A stretch of 14,400 nt of DNA from an uncultured Prevotella sp. (lineage in GTDB: Bacteria; Bacteroidota; Bacteroidia; Bacteroidales; Bacteroidaceae). The position numbers were made by a program, and so were the translations under genes. Each line of letters begins with the position of its first letter. Positions within the stretch are counted from its first letter, which is position 1. Positions 10,401 to 14,358 of the stretch are shown piece after piece. The DNA is taken from NCBI GenBank assembly GCA_934183355.1, contig CAKPST010000053.1:1-14400 (forward strand), in the 5' to 3' direction. The notes under the pieces were generated by a model. The model was not told the DNA's origin. It saw only the letters and a list, made by a program, of their open reading frames with translations, and did no database searches.

Positions 10401-10595
10401 ACCGTCAATGTCAGTAACAGCACCGACATTGTTTGTGCCTTTCACTGTGACGCTTACACCAGGCATAGTCTCGCCCGTGTCGTCTTTGACAACTCCCGTT
10501 ACCTTGTCCTGCGCGTATGCGAAAGACGCGGAAATCAACATCAGAAGCAAAATAGCCCATGACTTGACTGCTTGGGTCTTGAATCTAATTTTCAT
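7404..10595 (-). CDS. SusC/RagA-family TonB-dependent outer-membrane transporter
   Basis: 1063 residues. Imports oligosaccharides across the outer membrane using TonB energy. Signal peptide 1-28 ending AYAQ. Residues about 30-105 are a carboxypeptidase-regulatory-like (CNA-B type) domain (VTGVVKDDTGETMPGVSV ... TDIDGVFNI). The TonB box TLNEVVVVGY is at about 108-116. The plug domain has the SusC signature SVNVLKDASATAIYGARGA followed by NGVVIITTKSG. A 22-strand barrel fills the rest and ends in an aromatic residue (FGVHLGF), as expected for BAM-assembled barrels. A DINGDGVINDND loop at about 878-889 resembles the Ca-binding loops seen in many SusC proteins. It is the first gene of the PUL operon, with a long leader upstream. 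There is no N-terminal STN domain, so anti-sigma signalling by this receptor is not indicated; regulation by a regulator outside the window is likely. Confidence 0.97.
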   Translation of the reverse strand: MKIRFKTQAVKSWAILLLMLISASFAYAQDKVTGVVKDDTGETMPGVSVTVKGTNNVGAVTDIDGVFNINVKRGAVLTFSFLGYTPQDVKATPGKQMVITLQEDKKTLNEVVVVGYQPVRQRDLTGSVAKADMKGLTSTPVSSFDQTLGGRLAGVNVSSNEGMPGGKMNMVIRGNNSLTQENSPLYVVDGFPVEDASVASSINPLDIQSVNVLKDASATAIYGARGANGVVIITTKSGQVGKPKITYDGSYGWQSISNNIEMMNAYEFVKLQAEMYPDIVKNTYLANYEGKQWTLDDYRNIAQYNWQDMIFQTAPIQNHSVGLTGGSKEVRYNASLSYFDQDGIVLNSNYNRLQGRLGSTYKKDKLKINLNVNYSRTNQDGASPSQQSYTGMNNLFYSVWGYRPVTQPGTPLSTLLENGTDDDVESKSDYRFNPYMDLNNAYNHTLSQYTQFNGYLEYEFMKGLKLKVSGGFTDSRTNNDNFNNSKSRYGSRLSIDKVNARVVRSSRATWLNENTLTYQTNIKKRHFFNTLLGFSLQNSDYDYYSFKTTHIPNESLGMAGMSQGTPTTTVSTKSSWSMISYFGRFNYNYYSKYYATFTMRADGSSKFRKGNRFGYFPSGSLAWNVAEEDFMKPIRMYIDNAKIRLSWGLTGNNRVGEYDSYGLYDVVKQWGGQVTLGSVPSGVYPYNGNINNVGMVPTSVPNKDLKWETTEQWNLGFDLSFLQERIGLTVDLYRKTTRDLLLNANLPLSSGYVSAMKNIGKVRNQGIELTLNTTNIKTKKFQWTSNFNIAFNQNRVLELAEGQPALLTAAQFDQNFNQQTSYIARKGQSMGAMYGYIYDGTYKYDDFEKSGNTYTLKANIPHFAGETNTQPGMPKYRDINGDGVINDNDCTVIGDGQPLHTGGFTNNFAYAGFDLSIFFQWSYGNDILNANRLFFESSWNKARELNQYASYANRWTEENPTSDIPRATASASNRVFSSRIIEDGSFLRLKTVTLGYTLPKSVVTRLHIDNLRVYFAAQNLFTITNYSGYDPEVSIRNNALTPGLDFSAYPRARQFSFGVHLGF

Positions 10596-10646
10596 TCTTG
10601 ATAGGTTTAAAGATTTTTTATTTGTTTGTTAATTTAAGAATCTTCC

Positions 10647-10693
10647 CTTTTAGTTTGTTTTACTTTTAGTTTGCCTTGTTGCACTTTTAGTTT
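10647..10693 (-). repeat. Three direct repeats in the SusC 5' leader
   Basis: CTTTTAGTTT occurs at 10647-10656, 10663-10672 and 10684-10693, start-to-start spacing 16 and 21 nt; the first two copies continue with G, the third with A. On the SusC coding strand each reads AAACTAAAAG. They lie 52-98 nt upstream of the SusC start codon, inside the leader if either candidate promoter is used. They could be regulator or RNA-binding sites; nothing in the sequence decides which. Confidence 0.6.
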
Positions 10694-10736
10694 ACATTGT
10701 TTACGTCAGTGTGCTTCATGTCGGCAATTACGTCCG

Positions 10737-10744
10737 CAAAATTA
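10737..10744 (-). promoter_or_regulatory. Alternative -7 box for the SusC-like gene
   Basis: The minus strand reads TAATTTTG, matching the Bacteroidota -7 consensus TAnnTTTG. No TTTG element is found 19-21 nt upstream, which would suit an activator-dependent promoter but also a chance match in A/T-rich DNA. It would give a leader of about 130 nt. Confidence 0.3.
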
Positions 10745-10766
10745 AATATTCTTTTCCTCGTGCGTG

Positions 10767-10849
10767 TGTACGTATGTACATTTATATTCCTCTTGCGTAC
10801 AAATGCTTTCATTTAGAGCATACGTCAGTTGTCTGTACAATTTTTGTAC
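10767..10849. promoter_or_regulatory. Cluster of GTAC-centred palindromic sites
   Basis: GTAC occurs five times in 82 nt. Two pairs form short palindromes: TGTAC-GTAT-GTACA (10767-10780) and GTACAA-TTT-TTGTAC (10835-10849). A single site, GCGTACAA, lies between them (10795-10802). This density, placed between the two candidate transcription units, suggests operator sites, possibly for the PUL regulator. No regulator gene is in the window to match them to. Confidence 0.35.
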
Positions 10850-10901
10850 GTATTTTGAATAAAATTGAACGTTTTTCGGTCTTTTCTTGATATTATTTCT
10901 C

Positions 10902-10909
10902 TACTTTTG
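10902..10909 (+). promoter_or_regulatory. Candidate -7 promoter box for the fimbrillin-like operon
   Basis: TACTTTTG followed by CACCC matches the Bacteroidota -7 element TAnnTTTG and its common downstream context. No exact TTTG lies 19-21 nt upstream, though the region there is T-rich (10872-10886). The predicted start near 10916 gives a leader of about 140 nt before the ATG at 11055. It is the only TAnnTTTG on the plus strand between there and the gene. Confidence 0.5.
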
Positions 10910-10956
10910 CACCCACAATCGAATGCCTATCACGATGACTTATGTCAATCATGACG

Positions 10957-10988
10957 CAAATATACTAAATAAACCTATACAAAACAAA
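10957..10988 (-). promoter_or_regulatory. Candidate full promoter for the PUL operon (TTTG-N20-TATATTTG)
   Basis: On the minus strand TTTG (10988-10985) is followed after 20 nt by TATATTTG (10964-10957). This is an exact match to the Bacteroidota housekeeping-sigma promoter (TTTG, 19-21 nt, TAnnTTTG). The predicted start near 10950 would give the SusC mRNA a leader of about 355 nt that covers the GTAC sites and the triple repeat. The match is seen; use as the PUL promoter is inferred. Confidence 0.5.
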
Positions 10989-11054
10989 TTAAACCTCTAA
11001 TAAATTTTTTTAATAAGATATTTACTAATATTAATAACTAAAACTATAAATCAA

Positions 11055-12962
11055 ATGAGAGTTAAGAATAAAATCACGGGATTGATGTGCGCACCAATCG
11101 CATTGGCGATGCTCGCTGCATGCGCATCAGACGACGAACTCGGAGGAACAACTCCTGAGGTGAAGGGACAAACACTGGTGATCAATGCTACTAATGGGGG
11201 CGGCGAGGGCACACGTGTTATTTATGGTAATGACGGTGCTGGTAATTATTCTGTTAAATGGGATCAGACAAATGACCATGTGAAGATTTTTGCTGGTTCA
11301 GATGCAAATACTGGTGACTTCACAGTGTCGGAGGTTAGTGCTGATGGTCATACTGCAACGCTCACTGGTACACTTGCTTCTGAATTGTCAACAATTACTA
11401 ATATCACTGGATATATTTATAACAAAAAAATAACGGCAGTCAACAATGGTGCTTTTGGTGAAGATGGTATAGGCAAACAGATTCAGGTGGACTATACAGA
11501 ACAGGATGGAACATATGAGGATGCTGTGTCACGTAGTGTTTTGTTGGGAACTGGTACTTATGACCCAGCTAACGGAAATAAGTTGAAAATGGATTTCAAG
11601 TCTTATACTACATTCCTCAAGTTGAATCTTAATTTTGATGACGAGACGCTTACATCTGCAACAGCAGATTTATATTTGACTGGTGAAGAAGTATTAAGTC
11701 TTTCGCGTATTCATACCATTACAACAGCAGGAAGCTTGCAAGGTAAAGAGTTGAATCCTATAACTGTGAAGTCTGTTGCTATTTCAGGTGGTAAGTCTGA
11801 GGTGTATATTGCAATGTTCCCAAGAAAAGTAAAGAATGTTAAACTTCAGGCTTTTGCTTCAAATGGAAAAGTTTATGATTTTAATATATCAAATTCAGGA
11901 GAAGCAAAACTTGATGCAGGAAATGTATACAAGATTAGCCGTAAGGGTGTAGTCCAAACAGAGTCAACGACTCTTGATGGTGCAGGTACACCAGCGTCTC
12001 CTTATTTGATTAACAATTTGGCTGATTTGAAACTGTTTGCAAAGAAAGTAAATGCAGGAAATGAAGCTAATAAATACTATAAGCTTACTTCAGATATTAT
12101 AATAACAGGAGATTGGACTCCAATCGGAACTCAAGCGAAACCATTTAAAGGCACTTTTGATGGTGACAATCACACAATATACGGCTCGTATAAAGTCAAT
12201 ATAGAAAAAAACGAAGGTGCAGGATTGTTTGGTGTTACTTCAAATGCAACTATTAAAAATGTTTCGAATAAGGCAAATATTGAAGTGAATGCTATAGATC
12301 TTAGTTGTGGCACCGGTGGTATCGTTGGTCGTGCTCTGTATGTTTCAACTATCGAAAACTGTTCAAATTCTGGTAAAATAACAACCAATTATGGAAGTGT
12401 CGGTGGTGTTGTCGGTACTGTATATATAAGTGGTCAAAACGGAAAAACAGCTAAGGTTGAAGCTTGTTGGAATGAGGGAGAAATAACAAATAACACTCCT
12501 AATACAGTGACAAGTTCTAAGGGTGCCGGAGGTGTCACTGGTGTATTGCAATTTCCGGCAGGTACAACAAATAAGCTGGTAGTTAGAGGATGTTATAGTA
12601 CCAATGCTGCTAATATTTCTCTTGAATCGACAAATAGTTCTTTTGCAAGTGGTGTCGCAGGTTTTGTTAGTTGTACTATTGAAGGTGCTGTTGAAGTATA
12701 TGCATGTTGGAGTGCTGCGACATTAAAAGGTAAAACACAGTCTGCTATAGCTGGTGGAAATTCGTCTGGCAAGTTCAATGTTCATGATGTATGGCATAAA
12801 AAGACTAACAACGCCAGCAATGTTACTGCTAATGTTACGAACGATCATGAAGGAAGTTCTAATGTTCCAGAAACAGACGTTATAGCAAATCTTAACACTG
12901 CCTTAGAAACGGCAGGAAGTGAGTATAAATTTGATGATAAAGCAAACATAATTAAGAAATAA
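11055..12962 (+). CDS. Fimbrillin-like lipoprotein with C-terminal GLUG-type beta-helix
   Basis: 635 residues. Lipoprotein signal peptide with lipobox LAAC (C23) followed by ASDDE, an acidic surface-export signal. Residues about 36-300 resemble the fimbrillin/Mfa-like fold of Bacteroidales: LVINAT, a GTRV segment (52-55) and the WDQTNDHVKIFAG strand typical of these proteins. From about 304 the sequence changes to LDGAGTPASPYLINNLADL and FKGTFDGDNHTIYGS, the opening of a right-handed beta-helix. It is followed by GLUG-like turns with GGIVG (about 420), GGVVG (about 450), GGVTG (about 491) and SGVAG (about 532), each close to a strand of the ENCSNSG / EACWNEG / YACWSAA type. It is probably a surface adhesin or pilus-tip-like component; the ligand is unknown. 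It is divergent from the PUL and its codon use is clearly more A/T-rich. The first gene of a two-gene unit with the small protein 14 nt downstream. Confidence 0.82.
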   Translation: MRVKNKITGLMCAPIALAMLAACASDDELGGTTPEVKGQTLVINATNGGGEGTRVIYGNDGAGNYSVKWDQTNDHVKIFAGSDANTGDFTVSEVSADGHTATLTGTLASELSTITNITGYIYNKKITAVNNGAFGEDGIGKQIQVDYTEQDGTYEDAVSRSVLLGTGTYDPANGNKLKMDFKSYTTFLKLNLNFDDETLTSATADLYLTGEEVLSLSRIHTITTAGSLQGKELNPITVKSVAISGGKSEVYIAMFPRKVKNVKLQAFASNGKVYDFNISNSGEAKLDAGNVYKISRKGVVQTESTTLDGAGTPASPYLINNLADLKLFAKKVNAGNEANKYYKLTSDIIITGDWTPIGTQAKPFKGTFDGDNHTIYGSYKVNIEKNEGAGLFGVTSNATIKNVSNKANIEVNAIDLSCGTGGIVGRALYVSTIENCSNSGKITTNYGSVGGVVGTVYISGQNGKTAKVEACWNEGEITNNTPNTVTSSKGAGGVTGVLQFPAGTTNKLVVRGCYSTNAANISLESTNSSFASGVAGFVSCTIEGAVEVYACWSAATLKGKTQSAIAGGNSSGKFNVHDVWHKKTNNASNVTANVTNDHEGSSNVPETDVIANLNTALETAGSEYKFDDKANIIKK

Positions 12963-12976
12963 AATAATATTATAAT

Positions 12977-13183
12977 ATGAAAACAAAGAAATTATATATC
13001 GCCCCTTCAATTCAGTCTGTAGATTTGGAGCCGACAACATTAATGGCAACTTCAACAGGTGGCACTATTTCGGATTTTAATGAAAAGGAAGATCCGTTCT
13101 CTGCACCTCAGGTGACCTCTATCGGTACCCCCGTATATTTTGACAGTTGGGACGAAGGTGAAGCAGTAGAAGATTTTAATTAA
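12977..13183 (+). CDS. Small acidic protein of unknown function, paired with the fimbrillin-like gene
   Basis: 68 residues, starting 14 nt after the fimbrillin-like stop codon, with an A/T-rich leader ending ATATTATAAT before ATG. There is no signal peptide or membrane segment. The N-terminus is basic (MKTKKLYIAP), then comes SIQSVDLEPTTLMATSTGG, then an acidic tail rich in D, E and F (DSWDEGEAVEDFN). I recall many short Bacteroidota proteins of this pattern: Y-I-x-P near the start, a V-x-L-E strand, a LM-A-x-S segment, then a variable polar tail; I know no assigned function. A leader-plus-core layout as in peptide precursors is conceivable, but no modification or export enzyme is nearby. Close spacing, correct frame and matching codon use support a real gene. 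Confidence 0.7.
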   Translation: MKTKKLYIAPSIQSVDLEPTTLMATSTGGTISDFNEKEDPFSAPQVTSIGTPVYFDSWDEGEAVEDFN

Positions 13184-13260
13184 TATCTGGTTCGTCCCAC
13201 GTTTGGGTTAATACAACTAACGGTATAGCACATCACATTGCGCCATTGCTTTGGTTGGTG

Positions 13261-13306
13261 AGTCCCGCAGGGACGGCATAATATAGGGTAGGGCGTGAGC
13301 CCTATC
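13261..13306 (+). repeat. REP-like double-hairpin element, left copy
   Basis: 46 nt made of two hairpins: GTCCC-GCA-GGGAC (13262-13274) and TAGGGC-GTGA-GCCCTA (13289-13304), joined by a GGCATAATATAGG linker. It matches 14313-14358 at 44 of 46 positions in the same orientation. The second hairpin is followed by a T-rich stretch (13314-13331), so it may also end transcription of the fimbrillin/small-protein unit. Confidence 0.85.
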
Positions 13307-13333
13307 TATATAAGTATTTTAATTCTTTTTTCA

Positions 13334-13349
13334 ATAGGGCTCACGCCTA
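13334..13349 (-). repeat. Inverted partial copy of the REP-like hairpin
   Basis: ATAGGGCTCACGCCTA is the reverse complement of the second hairpin arm of the left element with one base missing. With 13289-13305 it can form a larger stem-loop around a 28-nt A/T-rich loop. It runs directly into the TAATTAACG array. Confidence 0.7.
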
Positions 13350-13520
13350 ATTAATGACATAAATTCACGCCTAATTAACGATATAAATTAACGAGTAATT
13401 AACGGATAATTAACCGTAATTAACGACAAAGATAATAAACGTGTCGTTAATGCCGGTTAATTAACCGTTAATTATCCGTTAATTACGTCGTTAATTATCC
13501 GTTAATAGAACCGTTAATTT
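13348..13520. repeat. Phased TAATTAACG array in two inverted halves
   Basis: Left half, plus orientation: TAATTAATG 13348, TAATTAACG 13372, AAATTAACG 13385, TAATTAACG 13396, TAATTAACC 13407, TAATTAACG 13417. Right half, opposite orientation: CGTTAATTA 13466, 13477 and 13489, CGTTAATAG 13500, CGTTAATTT 13512. Successive starts are mostly 10-13 bp apart, about one helical turn. The halves pair with each other: ATTAACGAC (13419-13427) against GTCGTTAAT (13443-13451) across a 15-nt loop. After a short insertion in the right arm, the pairing continues between about 13387-13416 and 13467-13496. The right arm also contains the 14-nt palindrome CGGTTAATTAACCG (13454-13467). Not a CRISPR array. Function unknown. 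Confidence 0.88.
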
Positions 13521-13536
13521 ATTCATCAATCCCTCA

Positions 13537-13556
13537 GCCGTGCCGGTTGGCACGGC
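13537..13556. repeat. GC-rich perfect hairpin
   Basis: GCCGTGCC and GGCACGGC form an 8-bp perfect stem around a GGTT loop. No T-run follows on either strand, so it is not a good intrinsic terminator. It sits just after the TAATTAACG array and may be another family of REP-like hairpin. Confidence 0.7.
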
Positions 13557-13569
13557 GTACATTCTTCCA

Positions 13570-13637
13570 ATGTTGTCGTTCCGTTGTCGATGTTGTCGTC
13601 CCATTCCCACCCATCCCATTGTCGATGTTGTCGTCTC
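13570..13637 (+). repeat. Three ATGTTGTCGT direct repeats
   Basis: ATGTTGTCGT starts at 13570, 13590 and 13625; the second and third copies are both preceded by TTGTCG. Start-to-start spacing is 20 and 35 nt. The sequence between them is pyrimidine-rich (CCCATTCCCACCCATCCC). It looks like degenerate tandem duplication; no role is evident. Confidence 0.6.
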
Positions 13638-13638
13638 A

Positions 13639-13662
13639 TAGGGCGTGAGCCTTATCTACATA
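13639..13662 (+). repeat. Partial REP-like element copy upstream of the RAYT gene
   Basis: TAGGGCGTGAGCCTTATCTA followed by CATA matches 13289-13312 of the left element at 22 of 24 positions, in the same orientation. The first hairpin (GTCCC-GCA-GGGAC) is absent and one pair of the second stem is changed. Confidence 0.7.
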
Positions 13663-13794
13663 GGTATATTTATAATAAGGTATATATATAATAATGTGGA
13701 GCATCGTCATATTTATCCCATAATAACTTGCATGATATTCGCAAAACCATTACCTTTGTCCATACTTATTTTTACCTTAAAAACCTCAACGCAC

Positions 13795-14250
13795 ATGTCA
13801 CAATCATTATCTAAAGTCTATATTCACTTGGTGTTCTCCACCAAAGGTCGCACAGAGACCCTCCCAAAACTTCATCTTGCTGAGGTTCACGCATATATTG
13901 CCGAAATCCTTAATGCCATCCATTGCCCCGCGTTATGTGTTGGTGGCACAGCCAATCACATACACATTCTCTTTTGTCAAAACCGTTCCAAATCATTGTC
14001 CGACATTGTTAGGACGGTGAAGACAAACTCCTCGTCATGGATAAACAAAAAGAATACATCCCCCTTATCTCATTTCGCATGGCAAGATGGTTATGGTGCA
14101 TTCAGTATAAGTCAAAGTCATGTGGCATCAGTAGTTGGTTATATCAAAGGTCAGGCAGAACATCACAAGCGAGTTTCGTTTCAAGATGAGTTCCGTCGTT
14201 TGTGCAAGATATACGATGTGAGGATTGATGAAGCGTATGTATGGGATTGA
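13795..14250 (+). CDS. REP-associated tyrosine transposase (RAYT), Y1/HUH family, IS200-like
   Basis: 151 residues from ATG at 13795, starting MSQSLSKVYIHLVFSTKGR as is usual for the family; the open frame upstream has no family similarity. It is a single-strand DNA nicking and joining enzyme. HUH motif: H55 and H57 in GGTANHIHILF. Catalytic tyrosine: Y116 in VVGYIKGQAEHH. WQDGYGAFS (96-104) is another conserved block, and SFQDEFRRL (128-136) follows the Tyr helix. All key residues are present and there is no frameshift, so it is probably active. About 150 residues fits both IS200-type TnpA and Bacteroidota RAYTs; the flanking REP-like hairpins favour RAYT. No TnpB/accessory gene is seen. A/T-rich leader, no clear promoter assigned. 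Confidence 0.9.
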   Translation: MSQSLSKVYIHLVFSTKGRTETLPKLHLAEVHAYIAEILNAIHCPALCVGGTANHIHILFCQNRSKSLSDIVRTVKTNSSSWINKKNTSPLSHFAWQDGYGAFSISQSHVASVVGYIKGQAEHHKRVSFQDEFRRLCKIYDVRIDEAYVWD

Positions 14251-14252
14251 TG

Positions 14253-14326
14253 GTGAGTTCCCGAATTGGTTGGCAAGTCCCGAAGGGTGGGGTGAGTCCC
14301 GAATTGTCGGCAAGTCCCGCAGGGAC
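14253..14326 (+). repeat. Tandem degenerate repeat leading into the right REP-like element
   Basis: Two units of about 36-39 nt start at 14253 and 14292. Both follow the plan GTGAGT(T)CCCGAATTG, a short variable stretch, then GGCAAGTCCCG(A/C)AGGG. The second unit ends in the first hairpin (14314-14326) of the right element. The first unit carries CCCGAAGGG, a weaker version of that hairpin. This looks like local duplication of the element edge. Confidence 0.7.
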
Positions 14327-14358
14327 GACATAATATAGGATAGGGCGTGAGCCCTATC
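14313..14358 (+). repeat. REP-like double-hairpin element, right copy
   Basis: 46 nt with GTCCC-GCA-GGGAC (14314-14326) and GATAGGGC-GTGA-GCCCTATC (14339-14358), the latter a perfect 8-bp stem. It differs from the left copy at two positions. It starts 62 nt after the RAYT stop codon and could also serve as a 3' hairpin for that mRNA. The remaining 42 nt to the window edge hold nothing recognisable. Confidence 0.85.

Larger units (their letters stand above)
10596..11054. other. Divergent intergenic region between SusC-like gene and fimbrillin-like gene
   Basis: 459 nt with no credible ORF. It holds candidate promoters for both directions, three CTTTTAGTTT direct repeats next to the SusC start, and a cluster of GTAC-centred sites in the middle. 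TACGTCAGT also occurs twice (10702-10710 and 10821-10829). The last ~80 nt before the fimbrillin start are almost pure A/T, a typical Bacteroidota translation-initiation leader with no Shine-Dalgarno sequence. No tRNA or known riboswitch was recognised. Confidence 0.75.
13184..13794. other. Repeat-rich intergenic region upstream of the RAYT gene
   Basis: 611 nt with no credible gene. In order it holds: unremarkable sequence 13184-13260; a double-hairpin element 13261-13306; an inverted partial copy 13334-13349; the TAATTAACG array 13348-13520; a GC hairpin 13537-13556; three ATGTTGTCGT repeats 13570-13637; another partial element copy 13639-13662; and 130 nt of A/T-rich leader. The frame of the transposase stays open back to a GTG at 13645, but that extension is low-complexity and unlike the family. 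Confidence 0.8.
13261..14358 (+). mobile_element. RAYT unit bounded by direct REP-like elements (candidate REPtron)
   Basis: A Y1/HUH transposase gene is flanked on both sides by nearly identical 46-nt hairpin elements in direct orientation, with more partial copies inside. This is the layout of a REP-associated tyrosine transposase unit: the enzyme is thought to recognise and cut single-stranded hairpins of this sort. No target-site duplication is expected for this class, and none was sought as evidence. The exact ends of the unit are inferred from the outermost element copies. Confidence 0.65.

Noticed and set aside
10596..11054. Riboswitch or tRNA in the divergent intergenic region
   Set aside because: No cloverleaf, no conserved aptamer core and no terminator-type hairpin with a T-run could be found by eye.
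13289..13331. Strong intrinsic terminator for the fimbrillin/small-protein unit
   Set aside because: The hairpin and a T-rich tail exist, but the T stretch is interrupted and begins about 10 nt after the stem, and the hairpin belongs to a repeated element. Noted in the repeat entry rather than claimed as a terminator.
13348..13520. CRISPR array
   Set aside because: The repeats are 9-bp motifs at about 11-bp spacing with orientation reversal and no unique spacers; no cas gene is present.
13645..13794. N-terminal extension of the transposase from GTG 13645
   Set aside because: The extra 50 residues are Ile/Tyr-rich, unlike the family, and overlap a REP-like partial copy; ATG 13795 gives the canonical start.
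14128..14331. Minus-strand open frame at the right end
   Set aside because: It overlaps the end of the transposase and the tandem repeats on the opposite strand, with no recognisable protein features.
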